DNA of 50,760 nt from Acidobacteriota bacterium (GCA_040752675.1 JBFMGF010000004.1:1-50760), one strand, 5' to 3'; counted from the first letter of the stretch, positions 7,842 to 17,933 are shown. The notes: generated from the sequence alone by a model not told the origin. Program-made: numbers and translations.

Positions 7842-9380
7842 TTAGCGGAAAGCAATGGGGAGAAGCGCGAACCTTGCAAAATCAATGAAGGGGCCGGGGT
7901 AGAGCCCGATCAGGAAGATGAAAAAGACCGATATGGCAAGGGCAGACGTAACGCCTGGAGGGAATACAAACTTTTCTTCTTCTCTGGGCTGGCCCATGTA
8001 CATTGTTACGACGACCCTCATGTAATAGTAAAGGGATATGGCGCTGTTGATGACTGCCGCTATGGCCAGCCAGGTGTAGTTGGCTTTGATCGCAGCACCG
8101 AAGAGCCACCACTTCCCGATGAATCCTGCAGTGGAGGGGATGCCAGCAAGTGAGAGCATGAAGATAAGCATGACGAAGGCTGCAAGTCCGTTCCTTCTGG
8201 CAAGTCCTGAAAAGTCTTCCAGTCTGTCACCCACCTGCTGAGTTCTCCTGAGAAGGACCACAAAGCCAAAGGCCCCTATGTTCATAAAAGTGTAGATAAG
8301 CGTGTACAGGATGACTGAAATGAGCCCGAATTTCTTGGTTTCCCAGTCGCCGAATGCGGCACCGAAGGCAACCACCCCCATGAGGGCGTATCCGGCGTGG
8401 GCAATGCTCGAATAGGCAAGCATCCTCTTGACGTTATCCTGAGAGATGGCGGTAATGTTGCCCAGCGTCATGCTGGCAAAAGCTATCAGAGCAAAGAGGA
8501 GCGTCCAGTCCTCCTGTAGATGGACGAATCCTTCGATGAAGACCCTCAGAAGGATTGCGAAGGCGGCTGCTTTGGGACCGGTCGAAATGAAGGCCGTGAT
8601 GCTCGTCGGCGCCCCTTCATAGGCGTCGGGGGTCCACATGTGAAAGGGAACGGCAGCGATCTTGAATGCCATCCCGACAAGTATGAAAATCATCCCGGTC
8701 TCAAGGATGAGATAATTCTCGACCCCGTTCTCGATGGCGATCCGTATCCCATTAAGATTCGTCGTGCCGCATACGCCATAAACGAGAGAGATACCATAGA
8801 GGAGTATTCCGGAAGAAAAGGCTCCGAGAAGGAAGTATTTCAACGCCGCCTCGTTTGATTTCCTGTTCCATTTGATGAACCCGACCAGGATGTAAACCGA
8901 GAGCGCCATGAGTTCGAGTCCAACGTAGATCAAAGCGAAGTCAAGAGCCGAAGCCATGAACATCATCCCCACTGCGGCGAAGATGATGAGGGCATAGTAT
9001 TCACCCTCCTGGATCCGTTCGTAGTCCAGATACTTAAAGGAGAGGAGTATCGCGAGAGCGGAGGAGAGAAGGATAACGATCTTGAAAAATACTGAAAACC
9101 CATCCACGACGAAACCCGGTCTTCCGTGGATATCGGGAAACGCTCCCTGTGCTTCTCCCGAGATCACTTTTCCATCTTCCTTCCCCTTGAATCCGATATA
9201 GGTCGGGATGAGAATCAGAACGATAAGGATGCTGATCAGCGAGAGAAATCCTATCCCCTTCCGCCAGTCTCTCGGGAATAGAGCAGTCAGGATGAGCATA
9301 ACAAATCCAAAAAAGGACAGGAGGATCTCCGGTTTGATCCAGTGCATTCCTCGTATGATTTCAGAAACGCTCAGGGTCAT
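7842..9380 (-). CDS. nuoN: NADH-quinone oxidoreductase subunit N
   Basis: One of the three antiporter-like proton-pumping subunits of complex I, with about 14 membrane helices. The key glutamate region IYVGLELMALSVYIL and the lysine-helix motif AAVPFHMWTPDAYEGAPTSITAFIS are intact. ATG 9380 is chosen: it overlaps the nuoM stop as TGATG and has GGAGGAAGGGGAGA upstream; an in-frame GTG at 9404 would only translate that ribosome site. Length is 512 aa, normal for the family. It is the last gene of the nuo operon. Confidence 0.96.
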   Translation of the reverse strand: MTLSVSEIIRGMHWIKPEILLSFFGFVMLILTALFPRDWRKGIGFLSLISILIVLILIPTYIGFKGKEDGKVISGEAQGAFPDIHGRPGFVVDGFSVFFKIVILLSSALAILLSFKYLDYERIQEGEYYALIIFAAVGMMFMASALDFALIYVGLELMALSVYILVGFIKWNRKSNEAALKYFLLGAFSSGILLYGISLVYGVCGTTNLNGIRIAIENGVENYLILETGMIFILVGMAFKIAAVPFHMWTPDAYEGAPTSITAFISTGPKAAAFAILLRVFIEGFVHLQEDWTLLFALIAFASMTLGNITAISQDNVKRMLAYSSIAHAGYALMGVVAFGAAFGDWETKKFGLISVILYTLIYTFMNIGAFGFVVLLRRTQQVGDRLEDFSGLARRNGLAAFVMLIFMLSLAGIPSTAGFIGKWWLFGAAIKANYTWLAIAAVINSAISLYYYMRVVVTMYMGQPREEEKFVFPPGVTSALAISVFFIFLIGLYPGPFIDFARFALLPIAFR

Positions 9381-11068
9381 CAGATCTCCCCTTCCTCCAC
9401 GCACATCGGATGATTCTCCTTATCACTGTCCATTATGTTTTGGCTCAGTCCATTCCGGACAGGCTCATGGCGCGAGAGTTCCCTGGATTCCAGTTGATTC
9501 GAAGTGCAGTTAGAAGAGAGAGTTTTTGCGTAACTCTCCTCCTTTGCATAGTCGTACCTCATCTCAACCTGATGGACGAGCTTGTCCACAGGCTTGTCGA
9601 GAATGTTAAAGAATGGCCTGGGATATATGCCTATCCAGAAACAGAGTATGACGATGGGAAGCAGGGTCATCACTTCTCTGAAGTTCAGATCCAAGAGTTT
9701 CTCGTTTTCAGGCTTATCGAGTTTTCCGAACATCGTCCTCTGATAGAGCCAGAGCATGTAGGCGGCTCCGAGGACGATCCCTGTGGCTGCCAGGATGGCC
9801 CAGTGCTTCTGGGGAAGCTGGAAAGCTCCAACGAGTATCGTGAACTCTCCTATGAAACCATTGAGCGCCGGAAGTCCGATGGAGGATAGCATGATGATCA
9901 TGAAATAAGTGGCAAAGAGGGGAATGACCTTCGAGAGACCGCCAAAATCCGAGATCATCCTGGTGTGCCGTCTCTCGTAGATCAGACCGACGATCAAAAA
10001 GAGGGCACCTGTGGATAGCCCGTGATTGATCATCTGGATGACTCCGCCCGATATCCCATGCCAGTTGAGGGCGAAGACTCCCACCATGGTGAAGCCTAGA
10101 TGGCTCACTGAGGAGTAAGCCACGAGCTTCTTCCAGTCCTTCTGGACCATGGCTACCATCGCTCCGTAGATGACGCCGATGATGCATATTGTCATCAGGA
10201 AGGGCATGAGCCTCTGCGTGGCCAGAGGCATGATGGGAAGGGAGAAGCGGACAAAGCCATACGTCCCCATTTTCAGGAGAATGCCGGCAAGGATGACTGA
10301 ACCAGCCGTTGGAGCCTCTACGTGCGCATCTGGCAACCAAGTGTGGAACGGGAAGAGAGGAACTTTGATGGCAAAGCCGACGAAGAAGGCAAGGAAGACC
10401 CAGAACTGCAGCGCATACCATTCCGCTGACATCGGCCCGAGCTGATGCAGAAGCCGTATGTCAAAGGTGTATGTTCCCGTAACAGCCCCATTGTAAAAGT
10501 AGAGTGCAAGAATTCCAAGAAGCATGATCACAGAACCGAGCAGCGTGTAAAGGAAGAACTTGATGGCTGCATAGAGCTTCCTTGGCCCTCCCCAGACTCC
10601 GATGAGGAAATACATGGGGACAAGCATCACTTCCCAGAATATGTAGAAGAGGAAGAAGTCGAGTGAAACAAAGACGCCGAGCATTCCGGTCTGAAGAATC
10701 AACATGAAGATGTAGTACTCTTTGACCCTTTCTGTGATGGCAGTCCAGGAGGAGAGAATTGAGATGAAACCAAGGAGTGTTGTCAGGAGGAGAAGCAGAA
10801 GGGATATGCCGTCGATCCCGAGTATGTACCTGGCTCCGATGGTCTGGATCCATGCGTGGTCCTCCACGAACTGAAATCCCCCGTTTCCTGCATCATAGAC
10901 GAACCAGAGCGGAAGGGAGATAAGAAAACCAAGAAATGCCACAAGGGTGGCGAACTTCATGTGGAAGTTCTTCCAATCCCTCGGGAAGAAGAGCTGGATG
11001 ATCGCTCCCGCAAGAGGAAGGAATGTCACGATGGACAGTATGTGAATCTTCGTTAGGAATTCAGTCAT
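9380..11068 (-). CDS. nuoM: NADH-quinone oxidoreductase subunit M
   Basis: Antiporter-like pump subunit of complex I. The conserved glutamate motif FYIFWEVMLVPMYFL and the lysine helix PLFPFHTWLPDAHVEAPTAGSVILAG are present. At 562 aa it is longer than usual: after the last membrane helix (about residue 495) there is a tail of more than 50 polar residues with no family similarity that I can see (for example SSNCTSNQLESRELSRHEP). The final codons of this tail also form the ribosome site of nuoN, and the stop overlaps the nuoN start, so the tail may have arisen by loss of an earlier stop. Confidence 0.96.
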   Translation of the reverse strand: MTEFLTKIHILSIVTFLPLAGAIIQLFFPRDWKNFHMKFATLVAFLGFLISLPLWFVYDAGNGGFQFVEDHAWIQTIGARYILGIDGISLLLLLLTTLLGFISILSSWTAITERVKEYYIFMLILQTGMLGVFVSLDFFLFYIFWEVMLVPMYFLIGVWGGPRKLYAAIKFFLYTLLGSVIMLLGILALYFYNGAVTGTYTFDIRLLHQLGPMSAEWYALQFWVFLAFFVGFAIKVPLFPFHTWLPDAHVEAPTAGSVILAGILLKMGTYGFVRFSLPIMPLATQRLMPFLMTICIIGVIYGAMVAMVQKDWKKLVAYSSVSHLGFTMVGVFALNWHGISGGVIQMINHGLSTGALFLIVGLIYERRHTRMISDFGGLSKVIPLFATYFMIIMLSSIGLPALNGFIGEFTILVGAFQLPQKHWAILAATGIVLGAAYMLWLYQRTMFGKLDKPENEKLLDLNFREVMTLLPIVILCFWIGIYPRPFFNILDKPVDKLVHQVEMRYDYAKEESYAKTLSSNCTSNQLESRELSRHEPVRNGLSQNIMDSDKENHPMCVEEGEI

Positions 11069-11092
11069 TTCTCATGCTCCTTTTCAAGCCAT

Positions 11093-13174
11093 CTAAATAA
11101 ATATGAGGAAGATGCTGAGCAGGATGAAAGTTCCCAGGATGATGACCGTCGCATAGCTCTGAACAAGTCCAGTCTGCACCTTCCGGAATACCCAAGAAGA
11201 TCCTTTGATTCCGTATCCGAGGATATTGACCATTCCATCTACAACCCACTTGTCGTTGAAGCTGGATAGATGGCTCAAGCCGACGGTCAGATGCCTCACA
11301 CCGTTTACGGTTCCGTCGATGACCCAGGTGTCGAAGTCAAAACTCCTCCTGCAGAGGAAGTAGTAGGGCTGCACAATCACTGCATCGTAAAGTTCGTCCA
11401 CCCAGTACTTGTTGGAGATGAGCCTGTACAAAGACATGAATCTCCCGGCTACCCTCCCAGGAAGCCCCGGCCTTTTGAGATACATCTCCCATGCAATGTA
11501 TATCCCCACGATGGCGATGATAACCGCCACCACCATCAACATTAACTCAACACCTGCGCTCACCTCATCCTCTCCTTCATGAATCTTTTCTCCGCCCATC
11601 CCTGCTGCCACTTCATGAGCCTCAAATGATGGCTCAAGGTAATGCTCGAAATAGTTGATGTCTTTACCAGGACTTAGAACCTTAGGTATCCCTACATACC
11701 CCACTATCACGCTGAAGATTGCAAGGATCACCAGTGGATACGTCATCACCCTCGGAGCTTCGTGAACATGCTGCTCCTCCTCGTCGAACCTCGCCTTACC
11801 GTAAAACGTCAGATATACAAGCCTCATCATGTAGAACGCCGTCATCCCTGCCGCTGCCAAACCAACCAGCCACAGCACCTTGTTGCTTACATAAGTCCTG
11901 AACAGTATCTCCTCCTTGCTGAAAAATCCAGAAAATCCAGGTATCCCAGCGATGGCCAGCGCCCCTAATAGAAACGTCACGTGCGTCACCGGCATATGCC
12001 TCTTCAGCCCTCCCATCTTCCTGATGTCCTGCTCCCCTTTCCTCCCGTGGATTACGCTCCCTGAGCCAAGAAACAGCAATGCCTTGAAGAAGGCATGCGT
12101 CATTAGATGGAAGATCGCTGCCCCAAAGGCCGCTACTCCTGCCCCCAGAAACATGTATCCAAGCTGCGACACGGTCGAATATGCCAGCACCTTCTTGATG
12201 TCGTTCTGCATAAGCCCTATGCTTGCCGCATAGATGGCCGTCAGCCCCCCTATCACCGCCACTATAGTGAGTGCTGCAGGTGCATGCACGTACAGCACCG
12301 CACACCGTGACACCATGTAGACCCCTGCCGTCACCATCGTAGCCGCATGGATCAACGCCGATACAGGCGTAGGCCCAGCCATCGCATCAGGTAACCATAC
12401 ATACAGCGGTATCTGCGCAGACTTCCCTATGGCTCCGATGAAGAGCAGTATCCCTATCAGCGTGATCTCTATCCCTCCGGCTTCTCCACTGCCTATCATC
12501 CCCATAACATCGCTTATGTCCAGCGTCCCGAAGACTACGACGATCAGCAGCAGCCCAATCATGAATCCAAAGTCCCCGATCCGGTTCACGATGAAAGCCT
12601 TCCTCCCTGCATCAGCACACCACTCCTTCTCAAAGAAAAATCCGATCAGCAGATAGGAGCATAACCCCACACCCTCCCACCCGATGAACATCATCGCAAA
12701 GTTCCCCGCTAATACAAGCGTCAGCATCATCCCCATGAACAGATTCAAAAAGGCAAAATACCTGTAGTACCCTCCCTCCTCCCACATGTATCCGATTGAA
12801 TATACATGGATCAGAAACCCAACAAGACTCACAACTATCACCATCACGCTCGACAGCGGGTCTATCTGCAAGTTCATCCCGATACGCAGGCTTCTCTCTC
12901 CCCCCATCACCTTCATCGACGGCACCCATTCGTATGCCTCCACCTCCACACTCCTCCCCCCCTCGCTCACCCTCACCCCTGGCATCCCCTCATACTTCCC
13001 TATATCCCCGTTCAGCTCCACGAAAATCCAGACAGATAACAGAAACGACAGAAATACCGCCCCGCACGCTATGTACCCCACCCATCTCTTCGGTATCTGC
13101 CTCCTCCCCAAGAGCCCGTTGATCAGGAACCCTATGAATGGAAACAGGATTATCAAATATGCAAACTTCAGCAT
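11093..13174 (-). CDS. nuoL: NADH-quinone oxidoreductase subunit L
   Basis: The distal pump subunit of complex I, 693 aa, with the motifs FIGWEGVGLCSYLLIGFFFE and QIPLYVWLPDAMAGPTPVSALIH, and the long C-terminal lateral helix region. A hydrophilic segment between late helices (EVAAGMGGEKIHEGEDEV) is variable in the family. Codon usage is odd: from the start to roughly 11.5 kb the gene strongly prefers GGG, GTG, CTG, ATA and AGG, while nuoK, nuoM and the last 130 or so codons of nuoL itself use GGA, GTC, CTC/CTT and ATC. This points to a mosaic gene. It lies four bases after nuoK and 24 before nuoM. Confidence 0.96.
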   Translation of the reverse strand: MLKFAYLIILFPFIGFLINGLLGRRQIPKRWVGYIACGAVFLSFLLSVWIFVELNGDIGKYEGMPGVRVSEGGRSVEVEAYEWVPSMKVMGGERSLRIGMNLQIDPLSSVMVIVVSLVGFLIHVYSIGYMWEEGGYYRYFAFLNLFMGMMLTLVLAGNFAMMFIGWEGVGLCSYLLIGFFFEKEWCADAGRKAFIVNRIGDFGFMIGLLLIVVVFGTLDISDVMGMIGSGEAGGIEITLIGILLFIGAIGKSAQIPLYVWLPDAMAGPTPVSALIHAATMVTAGVYMVSRCAVLYVHAPAALTIVAVIGGLTAIYAASIGLMQNDIKKVLAYSTVSQLGYMFLGAGVAAFGAAIFHLMTHAFFKALLFLGSGSVIHGRKGEQDIRKMGGLKRHMPVTHVTFLLGALAIAGIPGFSGFFSKEEILFRTYVSNKVLWLVGLAAAGMTAFYMMRLVYLTFYGKARFDEEEQHVHEAPRVMTYPLVILAIFSVIVGYVGIPKVLSPGKDINYFEHYLEPSFEAHEVAAGMGGEKIHEGEDEVSAGVELMLMVVAVIIAIVGIYIAWEMYLKRPGLPGRVAGRFMSLYRLISNKYWVDELYDAVIVQPYYFLCRRSFDFDTWVIDGTVNGVRHLTVGLSHLSSFNDKWVVDGMVNILGYGIKGSSWVFRKVQTGLVQSYATVIILGTFILLSIFLIFI

Positions 13175-13178
13175 CTGT

Positions 13179-13487
13179 CTACCACTTCATCAGATTGATT
13201 TCGTCAACGTCCGTCGAAACTTTCTTCCTGAAAATGGCAATGACGATGGCCAGTCCCACGACGGCTTCCGCGGCGGCTACCGTCATAATGAAAAAGACGA
13301 AGATCTGTCCATCAAGGGAGTGATTGATCCTGGAGAAGGTTACGAAGGCCAGATTGACGGCATTGAGCATCAGCTCGATGGACATGAGGATTATGATTGC
13401 GCTCCTCCTCAGAAGGACACCGAGTACGCCAATGGTGAATATGATGGCACTGACCAGAAGATAATAGTGAGCTATTTCCAAGTTCAA
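13179..13487 (-). CDS. nuoK: NADH-quinone oxidoreductase subunit K
   Basis: A 102-aa three-helix membrane subunit linking the quinone site to the pumps. The conserved glutamates lie in [18 protein letters not shown] (first) and [18 protein letters not shown] (second), as in all NuoK proteins. The start is a TTG at 13487 whose last two bases overlap the TGA of nuoJ, so translation is probably coupled. Confidence 0.95.
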   Translation of the reverse strand: MNLEIAHYYLLVSAIIFTIGVLGVLLRRSAIIILMSIELMLNAVNLAFVTFSRINHSLDGQIFVFFIMTVAAAEAVVGLAIVIAIFRKKVSTDVDEINLMKW

Positions 13488-13984
13488 ATCTTTCTCTTTG
13501 CCAGAATGATGGCACCGATCATCGCCGCGATCAGCAGTAGCGAAATTACTTCAAAGGGATAGAAGTAGTTTGTGAAGAGGAGTCTTCCCACGGACTCCGT
13601 CCAGCCGAAACCTTCTCTTATCGGCATTGCTTCGAATCCCCTGCTGTATCCAGAAAGGGCTCTTCCTATGGCATAAAGAAATAGAACGCCCAGCAAACCA
13701 CCAAGGATGCTCTGCAGAAGGCCTGCGGGTTCTCTCCGGCGCTCCATCTGCGGGAGGTTGAGGAGCATGATGACGAAGAGGATTAGAACCATGATGGCAC
13801 CGGCGTAGACGATGACCTGAATGGCTGCCAGGAACATGGCGTTCAAAAGGAGATAGAAGACAGCGATACAGCAGAGATTTACGACAAGCGAGAGCGCACA
13901 GACCACGGGATTCCTGTGCGTGACCACAATGATGGCCGACAGGATAGCCACTGCTGCCGTGATTGCAAAAATCATTATTTCCAT
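13484..13984 (-). CDS. nuoJ: NADH-quinone oxidoreductase subunit J
   Basis: A 166-aa membrane subunit with five helices. The motif [23 protein letters not shown], containing the pi-bulge helix of NuoJ, is clear. It follows nuoH by six bases; nuoI, which normally stands between them and binds two 4Fe-4S clusters, is not there. It overlaps nuoK. Confidence 0.95.
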   Translation of the reverse strand: MEIMIFAITAAVAILSAIIVVTHRNPVVCALSLVVNLCCIAVFYLLLNAMFLAAIQVIVYAGAIMVLILFVIMLLNLPQMERRREPAGLLQSILGGLLGVLFLYAIGRALSGYSRGFEAMPIREGFGWTESVGRLLFTNYFYPFEVISLLLIAAMIGAIILAKRKI

Positions 13985-13990
13985 ACCATT

Positions 13991-15061
13991 TTAAACAAGA
14001 TCAAATGCGACGAGTAAGCCTGCGATAATGATATTCAAGAGCGAGAGGGGAAAGAGAACTTTCCACCCCAATCGCATCAACTGGTCATAGCGAAATCTCG
14101 GGAGCGTCCATCTGACCCAGACATAGAGGAAGAGAAAAAAGGAAACCTTCGTGGCGAATACTATCATCTGGGCCAGGGCAAGGAGATTTCCCGACAACCC
14201 CATGTCAAATGGGAGCTGCCAGCCTCCGAGGAAGAACGTAACTATGAGGGCCGAAGCCGTGATCATATTAATGTACTCCGCCATGAAGAACATGGCAAAC
14301 TTCATGCTGCTGTATTCCGTGTGGTATCCGGCAACAAGCTCTGATTCCGCCTCTGGAAGATCGAATGGGAGCCTGTTCGTCTCGGCGAACATGGCCACCA
14401 GAAAGATTATGAAGCCGAGTATCTGCCATCCCCCCATGAAGATGTTCCAATGCCAGAATCCCCCCGCCTGCCTCTCCACGATCTCCGTCAACCTGAGAGT
14501 GCCAGAGATCATAAGGACGCCCACGATCGATATAGCTAGCGAGAGCTCGTAGCTGATCATCTGGGCAGAAGAGCGCAAGCCTCCCATGAGTGAATACTTG
14601 TTATTGGAGGACCAGCCCGCCATGACAATCCCGTAAACCCCCAGAGACGACATCCCGATGATGAACAGTATCCCTATGTTTATGTTGGCAATCACCAACG
14701 GGATCTTACAAGCGAATACGGTCAGCTCGCTTCCAAACGGTATGACCGTAAAGGCTAGCAAGGCGATGAAGAGAGAAATGCCCGGTGCCAGGATATAGAT
14801 GGGCTTGTAAACATGGTCCGGAACGATATCTTTCTTGAGAAAGAATTTAACTCCATCTGCCAGAGGCTGGAGAAGACCAAATGGACCGACTCTGTTTGGC
14901 CCCAGCCTGTCCTGGATCCAGCCGCTGACCCTTCTCTCTACCCATGTCATCAGGGCAAGACCGGTCATCAGGCAAGCAAAGACGACCCCGATCTTGACGA
15001 GCGTGGCGACCATATGAACCATGAATTCTTCTGATGTCCATCCTGTCAGAAATCCCGGCAT
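13991..15061 (-). CDS. nuoH: NADH-quinone oxidoreductase subunit H
   Basis: Membrane subunit that forms the quinone chamber together with NuoB and NuoD. The signatures WVERRVSGWIQDRLGPNRVGPFGLLQPLADGVK (split over residues about 40-73) and AETNRLPFDLPEAESELVAGYHTEYSSM are intact. 356 aa, about eight helices, ATG 15061 directly downstream of nuoG. Normal family member. Confidence 0.96.
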   Translation of the reverse strand: MPGFLTGWTSEEFMVHMVATLVKIGVVFACLMTGLALMTWVERRVSGWIQDRLGPNRVGPFGLLQPLADGVKFFLKKDIVPDHVYKPIYILAPGISLFIALLAFTVIPFGSELTVFACKIPLVIANINIGILFIIGMSSLGVYGIVMAGWSSNNKYSLMGGLRSSAQMISYELSLAISIVGVLMISGTLRLTEIVERQAGGFWHWNIFMGGWQILGFIIFLVAMFAETNRLPFDLPEAESELVAGYHTEYSSMKFAMFFMAEYINMITASALIVTFFLGGWQLPFDMGLSGNLLALAQMIVFATKVSFFLFLYVWVRWTLPRFRYDQLMRLGWKVLFPLSLLNIIIAGLLVAFDLV

Positions 15062-15080
15062 AATGTGCTTCTTCGCCTTT

Positions 15081-16661
15081 CTACTTTTTTATCCTGCTTT
15101 CATCCGTCAATGAAAAGTATCTCAGTTCTCGATAAGATTGATGCTCCTCCGCCAGTTTCTCAAAAACGGAAGATGCCGACCTGAAAGCGCATCTTGTCCC
15201 TATTCTGGATCCCAGCTCCTGCACGATCTTCCATAACGGCCTGCTCTCACAAGAGGAGAGAACAGAGGGGAATATTCTCTGAACAAATCCTTCAAAATTG
15301 GTGAAGGTGCCATCCAATTCTGCCCATGTGGATGCTGGAAGCATGGCACTAAAGTCGTTTGCATTCCAGGGCTTGAAGCTTCCGATGAAGAGGGAGAATT
15401 CTAGAGGGGAGATGGGGGTATCTGCAAGAATGTTACAGTCATTGGCACCGGTTAATCCCTCGCCCAGAACTACGAGGCTTTTTATCATCCCCTCCTTCAC
15501 CCGTTTTGCCGCATCATCCACACTGATAATTCTCGAAGACACTTCCCTGAATATTTCTTCCACTCCTCTCCTGTTTGGTGTCCTGTCCTTCCTGATGAGT
15601 AGCGAATCGTCTTCTCCTATCTCAATAATCGGAATTGAAACGGTGGATTTGGGAAAGACATCTTTCAAAACCTTAAGGATGAGAAATGCATCTTCGTTCG
15701 TGATGAACGGGAAGACAACAAGGTGGATGGAGCCGCTTCCATGATTCTGCAGAATGCTTTTCAGAGCATCTGTTACACAATCAAAAGCTTCCTTCCAGTT
15801 GAGTCTCCTTCGTTCGGCATTCATGATCTCTGGTGAAACGAGCCTCTCGCTTCTGTACAGGAACTCGTGGCTCAGTCTTCCATGATCGCACATCCAGCTA
15901 CGGTTGACATGAGGATTGAAGCGAGGGGTCAATCGGAAGATTCTGTTGTCCTTGACCCAGGCGATGATGTTGCATCCCCTTCCGCAGGCCGGACAGATCG
16001 TGTTGACCTTCTTCAGATCCCACACTCTTGACTTGAAGCGAAACTCCCGGAGGGTTAGCGCTCCTACCGGGCAGAGATCGACCACATTCCCTGAATAATC
16101 GTTCTTGAGATCTCTTTCTGGAAAGATCCCCACAGTGCTGTGGTCCCCCCTAAAGAACATGTCAAGTTCCCCGGTTTTTGTGATCTCATAGCAGAATCTT
16201 ATGCACCGCGTGCATTTGATGCATCGCTCTCCGTCATATATTACATGTGGTCCGAAGATTTCCCTCTTGACACTTTTGACCTTCTCTTCTGCAAAGCGGC
16301 TGCTGGCCATACCATACCTGACGGAATAATCCTGAAGCCTGCACTCACCTGCCTGGTCGCAGATGGGGCAATCGAGGGGATGGTTGATCAGGAGGAATTC
16401 CATGATGGCTCTTCTGGCATTCACGACTCGGTCAGTCGTCGTGTGAACGACCATTCCATCCGAAACCTCAGTGGAACAAGCAGTCTGGAGCTTGGGCATC
16501 CTCTCGACCTCGACAACACACATCCTGCAGTTCCCGGCGATGGAGAGTTCAGGATGATAACAGAAATGAGGGATGATAATACCGATCGACTCCGCCGCCT
16601 TCAGGATGGTAGTCCCGTTTTCCACCGTTACTTCTTTCCCATCGATCCTCAGTGTCGGCAT
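15081..16661 (-). CDS. nuoG: NADH-quinone oxidoreductase subunit G (short form with N7 site)
   Basis: Iron-sulfur subunit of the NADH arm. A 2Fe-2S site is formed by Cys34, 45, 48 and 62; the His-Cys3 4Fe-4S site by His94, Cys98, 101 and 107; and another 4Fe-4S site by Cys147, 150, 153 and 197. A further set CxxCxxxC-x27-C (223, 226, 230, 258) matches the off-pathway N7 cluster found in only some bacteria. The protein is 526 aa, well below the roughly 700-900 aa of NuoG forms with a full molybdopterin-fold domain; the middle of that domain is missing but its C-terminal LDGTFTNFEGFVQR element is kept. It starts 10 bases after nuoF. Confidence 0.95.
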   Translation of the reverse strand: MPTLRIDGKEVTVENGTTILKAAESIGIIIPHFCYHPELSIAGNCRMCVVEVERMPKLQTACSTEVSDGMVVHTTTDRVVNARRAIMEFLLINHPLDCPICDQAGECRLQDYSVRYGMASSRFAEEKVKSVKREIFGPHVIYDGERCIKCTRCIRFCYEITKTGELDMFFRGDHSTVGIFPERDLKNDYSGNVVDLCPVGALTLREFRFKSRVWDLKKVNTICPACGRGCNIIAWVKDNRIFRLTPRFNPHVNRSWMCDHGRLSHEFLYRSERLVSPEIMNAERRRLNWKEAFDCVTDALKSILQNHGSGSIHLVVFPFITNEDAFLILKVLKDVFPKSTVSIPIIEIGEDDSLLIRKDRTPNRRGVEEIFREVSSRIISVDDAAKRVKEGMIKSLVVLGEGLTGANDCNILADTPISPLEFSLFIGSFKPWNANDFSAMLPASTWAELDGTFTNFEGFVQRIFPSVLSSCESRPLWKIVQELGSRIGTRCAFRSASSVFEKLAEEHQSYRELRYFSLTDESRIKK

Positions 16662-16670
16662 CGATAACCT

Positions 16671-17933
16671 TTAAACCATGCATCTTTTGTTGGAGATGTG
16701 AAATTCGAACTCCTCGCGGAACTTCTCCACGAAGCTCATGACCGGCATTGCCGCGGCATCGCCGAGCGGGCAGATTGTATTTCCAAGGATGTTCTGCGCC
16801 ACGTCGTAGAGGAGTTCAGTATCTCCGTTCTCCCCTCTTCCCGCTTCCATTCTTCTCAATAGCTTTTCCATCCATCCTGTCCCCTCGCGGCACGGGGTGC
16901 ACTGCCCGCACGATTCATGAGCGTAAAATTTCGTGATACGGTGGGTCGCTTTTACCATGCAGACGCTGTCATCCATCACGATGATCCCTGCCGAGCCGAG
17001 CATCGACCCAGCCGCCTGCAGTGAATCGAAATCCATCAACACATCGACCTGGTCGGCCGTCAGGACTGGAACCGAGGAACCGCCCGGTATTACCGCTTTG
17101 AGCTTCCTGTCATCCTGGAGCATCCCTCCGCCATGGTTGTAAATCAACTCTCTGAGCGGGATGCCCAGGGGAAGCTCATAGACCCCCGGTCTCTTGATGT
17201 GACCGCTCAAACAGTAAAGCTTAGTTCCTGTATTGTTCGCACGGCCAATCTTGCTGTACCACTCTCCACCTTTCTCGATGATGGCCGGGACATTGGCCAG
17301 CGTCTCCACATTGTTGATGTTGGTCGGGTTTTTGAATATCCCGATCTGAGCCGGGAAAGGAGGCTTCAGGCGTGGATTTCCTCTTTTCCCTTCGATGGAA
17401 TCCATCAGAGCCGTCTCTTCGCCGCAGATATAGGCTCCTGCCCCTCTGTGGAGGATGAGATCGAGATTGAATCCTGTGCCAAGGATGTTCTTTCCAAGGA
17501 ATCCTTTATCGTATGTTTCGGCGATCGCCTTTTTCAAGATGTTATAGCCATGGACGTATTCACCCCTGATGTAGATAAAGGCAAGATGAGCCCTGATGGC
17601 GTAAGAGCCGATGATGATTCCTTCGATGAGAAGATGGGGATCTTTCTCAATGATGATCCGGTCTTTGAAAGTCCCCGGCTCACTCTCGTCGGCGTTACAG
17701 ACCATGTAGTGGGGCCTGGAATCATCCTTTGGAACGAAACCCCATTTGCCCCCCATCGGAAAGCCTGCCCCACCCCTTCCTCTTATCCCGGACTTCTTAA
17801 CCTCTTCTATGACCTGATCGGGAGTCATAGTCTTCAGAGCTTTTTCGTGCGATCTATAGCCACCGCCAGATAGATAGACATCAATCGATTCCGAATTTAG
17901 CTTATGAATGTTTTTTGTAAGTATCAGTTCCAT
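16671..17933 (-). CDS. nuoF: NADH-quinone oxidoreductase subunit F
   Basis: The NADH- and FMN-binding subunit, 420 aa. NADH-binding RGRGGAGFPMGGKWGF lies at 51-66, the FMN region AYICGEETALMDSIEGKRG follows, and the N3 4Fe-4S ligands are in ESCGQCTPCREG and the later ICPLGDA. All are intact, so the complex here can oxidise NADH and is not one of the F420H2- or ferredoxin-type variants that lack EFG. It lies 42 bases after nuoE. Confidence 0.97.
   Translation of the reverse strand: MELILTKNIHKLNSESIDVYLSGGGYRSHEKALKTMTPDQVIEEVKKSGIRGRGGAGFPMGGKWGFVPKDDSRPHYMVCNADESEPGTFKDRIIIEKDPHLLIEGIIIGSYAIRAHLAFIYIRGEYVHGYNILKKAIAETYDKGFLGKNILGTGFNLDLILHRGAGAYICGEETALMDSIEGKRGNPRLKPPFPAQIGIFKNPTNINNVETLANVPAIIEKGGEWYSKIGRANNTGTKLYCLSGHIKRPGVYELPLGIPLRELIYNHGGGMLQDDRKLKAVIPGGSSVPVLTADQVDVLMDFDSLQAAGSMLGSAGIIVMDDSVCMVKATHRITKFYAHESCGQCTPCREGTGWMEKLLRRMEAGRGENGDTELLYDVAQNILGNTICPLGDAAAMPVMSFVEKFREEFEFHISNKRCMV

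Noticed and set aside
12786-13562. Long open frame on the plus strand opposite nuoL and nuoK (258 codons).
   Set aside because: It is a by-product of the G-rich codon choice of nuoL on the minus strand; it has no ribosome site, no recognisable motif, and spans two real genes.
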